DNA from: Hyphomicrobiales bacterium
Lineage (GTDB): Bacteria > Pseudomonadota > Alphaproteobacteria > Rhizobiales > Aestuariivirgaceae
Length of the DNA stretch: 7,505 nt
Direction: 5' to 3'
Assembly: GCA_027030295.1 (NCBI GenBank)
Contig: JALVFB010000343.1
Coordinates: 1 to 7,505, forward strand
Below are positions 6,728 to 7,505 of this stretch, piece by piece; position 1 is the first letter of the stretch, and each line of letters begins with the position of its first letter. The position numbers were made by a program, and so were the translations under genes. The notes below the pieces were generated by a model. It was not told where the DNA came from, ran no database searches, and was given only the letters and a program-made list of their open reading frames with translations.

Positions 6728-6746
6728 CATGAACCGCAGGTTCATG
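6728..6746. repeat. Perfect 8-bp inverted repeat upstream of the small secreted protein gene
   Basis: CATGAACC (6728-6735) and GGTTCATG (6739-6746) are exact reverse complements separated by GCA. It lies 42 bases after the dehydrogenase stop and 90 bases before the small gene's start. No T-tract follows on either strand, so a simple intrinsic terminator is unlikely. It may be an operator or a hairpin in the 5' leader of the downstream gene. A GAATC (GANTC-type, the CcrM methylation sequence of alphaproteobacteria) lies just upstream, near 6714. Confidence 0.5.
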
Positions 6747-6835
6747 AGCGTGTCAGCCGGCATGGTTAAGCTGACTTTCGAGGAGCAATGCGGGCCATGA
6801 GCTTGCATGGCCTGTCGAACAGGGAGGATGCAACC

Positions 6836-7204
6836 ATGCTGCGCAAGACCATCGTTGCGGGCGCCGCCCTGCTGGCCGCAACCTTTGGCACGATCGCCAA
6901 CACGGCGCCGGCCGAAGCCAAGACGCATGTGCATTTCGGTGTTTATGTCGGCGTGCCGGGACCTTTCTATTACGACCCGTGGGATTATTTCTGGACGCCC
7001 GGCGTGATCTATGTGCCCGGTTATTACTATCGCCGCCCCTATTATCGTCCGATATACCGCTGGCGGCGCGTGCGCCATCATCGCCCGCGCTGGCGCAAGG
7101 TCTGCGTATATCGCAAGGTGCGGGTGCGCTATTGGAACGGACACCGCTGGCGCTGGCGCACGGTGCGCAAGAGGACGCGCTGCCGCTGGGTGCGCTATCG
7201 TTGA
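6836..7204 (+). CDS. Small exported protein extremely rich in Arg, Tyr and Trp, function unknown
   Basis: The 122-residue precursor has a clear Sec signal peptide (MLRK, then a hydrophobic core 6-21) with a likely AEA|K cleavage after residue 28. The mature 94 residues contain about 22 Arg, 14 Tyr, 8 Trp and 5 His, no Glu and only two Asp. The chain is bipartite: roughly the first 37 mature residues are aromatic and nearly uncharged (many Tyr, Gly, Pro), while all arginines fall after that. The C-terminal third alternates basic and aromatic or hydrophobic residues (VRVRYWNGHRWRWR), which suggests beta strands. Two cysteines (precursor 90 and 116) may form a disulfide. AGGGAGG eight bases upstream fixes the start at 6836; in-frame ATGs at 6788 and 6797 would spoil the signal peptide. 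Similar small Tyr/Arg/Trp-rich exported proteins occur in alphaproteobacteria, but I do not recognise a characterised family. Envelope location is inferred. Confidence 0.85.
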   Translation: MLRKTIVAGAALLAATFGTIANTAPAEAKTHVHFGVYVGVPGPFYYDPWDYFWTPGVIYVPGYYYRRPYYRPIYRWRRVRHHRPRWRKVCVYRKVRVRYWNGHRWRWRTVRKRTRCRWVRYR

Positions 7205-7244
7205 GGCGTGAAGCGTATCGTGAGTGTGTCGCAAGAGCCGTGCA

Positions 7245-7267
7245 GGCCGGCGCAAGGCGCGCCGGCC
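7245..7267. terminator. GC-rich hairpin downstream of the small secreted protein gene
   Basis: GGCCGGCGC (7245-7253) and GCGCCGGCC (7259-7267) form a perfect nine-base-pair stem with loop AAGGC, 41 bases after the stop codon. The following CGTTTCAG is only weakly T-rich, so it is an imperfect intrinsic terminator or an mRNA-stabilising 3' hairpin. It sits in the gap between convergent genes. Confidence 0.5.
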
Positions 7268-7309
7268 CGTTTCAGCAATTCTCATTGTGGGGTCGGAAGG
7301 TTTGTTGAG

Positions 7310-7330
7310 AGGGGCGTCTCCTGATTTTTT
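7310..7330 (+). terminator. Short hairpin plus T6 tract, probable plus-strand terminator
   Basis: AGGGG (7310-7314) pairs with CTCCT (7318-7322), including one G-U pair, around a 3-base loop. After two bases a run of six T follows (7325-7330). The stem is short but the T-tract is the best in this gap. It would end transcripts from the small secreted protein gene before they enter the convergent gene at 7358. Confidence 0.45.
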
Positions 7331-7357
7331 CGTGGTTGCGTGGGCTTGGGCAGGGCT

Positions 7358-7505
7358 TCAGCGCCGAAGCAGGCTAGGTGGTGGTTCGCCGCTGATCATG
7401 GTGCGGATGAGGGTGCTCCAGTCCGGGAACACCAGATAGCGCGTGATGATGCGCAGCTCCTCGAAGAAGCGCTTGCGCGTGCCGATCACATCCCGCGCTT
7501 CCTTC
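7358..7505 (-). CDS. C-terminal end of an unrecognised protein, cut by window edge
   Basis: The last 48 codons and a TGA stop are visible on the minus strand. The residues include the stretch TRKRFFEELRIITRYLVF (visible residues 9-26), then PDWSTLIRTMISGE and a Pro-rich tail ending PPPSLLRR. It reads as an amphipathic, basic helical C-terminus. The sensible residue composition and the fit of the stop just beyond the plus-strand terminator support it as real. I recognise no family, and the frame upstream of the edge is not seen. It converges on the small secreted protein gene with a 153-base gap. Confidence 0.6.
   Translation of the reverse strand, partial: KEARDVIGTRKRFFEELRIITRYLVFPDWSTLIRTMISGEPPPSLLRR

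Noticed and set aside
6979..7439. Several short plus-strand frames over the small secreted protein gene and the right-hand gap.
   Set aside because: They lack ribosome sites and recognisable features; the frame with the signal peptide explains the region.

Overview
The window is GC-rich DNA from an alphaproteobacterium, probably of the Hyphomicrobiales (Rhizobiales) type. This rests on the style of the proteins: a Lys/Pro-rich TolA, a Cys-containing Pal, a CpoB with coiled coil plus TPRs, a Blh-like metallo-hydrolase and an alphaproteobacterial type D-amino-acid aminotransferase. The species cannot be named from the sequence. Gene density is high, no gap exceeds 300 bases, and I see no tRNA, rRNA, insertion sequence, CRISPR array or phage gene.

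Layout. Positions 5777 down to 1697 on the minus strand hold the envelope genes tolA, tolB, pal and cpoB in that order. Together they encode the trans-envelope Tol-Pal machine: the TolA inner-membrane anchor, the periplasmic TolB propeller, the peptidoglycan-binding lipoprotein Pal and the periplasmic coordinator CpoB. The usual upstream partners tolQ and tolR are not in this window. Directly upstream of tolA, across 66 bases, a short-chain dehydrogenase (5844-6686) reads away on the plus strand. The shared gap contains a 7-bp inverted repeat and a possible promoter for the dehydrogenase.

Downstream of cpoB on the same strand lies a Blh/persulfide-dioxygenase-like metallo-beta-lactamase-fold enzyme (1563-670). 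It is preceded by an AT-rich perfect inverted repeat that looks like a regulator's operator in its promoter. Next comes the N-terminal part of a D-amino-acid aminotransferase gene (494 down to the window edge), behind a strong hairpin. The aminotransferase could supply D-Ala/D-Glu for the peptidoglycan that Pal binds, but a functional link is only inference.

The right end holds a small exported protein extraordinarily rich in Arg, Tyr and Trp (6836-7204), preceded by an 8-bp inverted repeat and followed by terminator-like hairpins. The window closes with the last 48 codons of an unrecognised minus-strand gene (7505-7358).

Nothing here is clearly a new system. The most interesting leads are the Arg/Tyr/Trp-rich secreted protein, the operator in front of the metallo-hydrolase, the detached tolQR and the proline-rich TolA linker.
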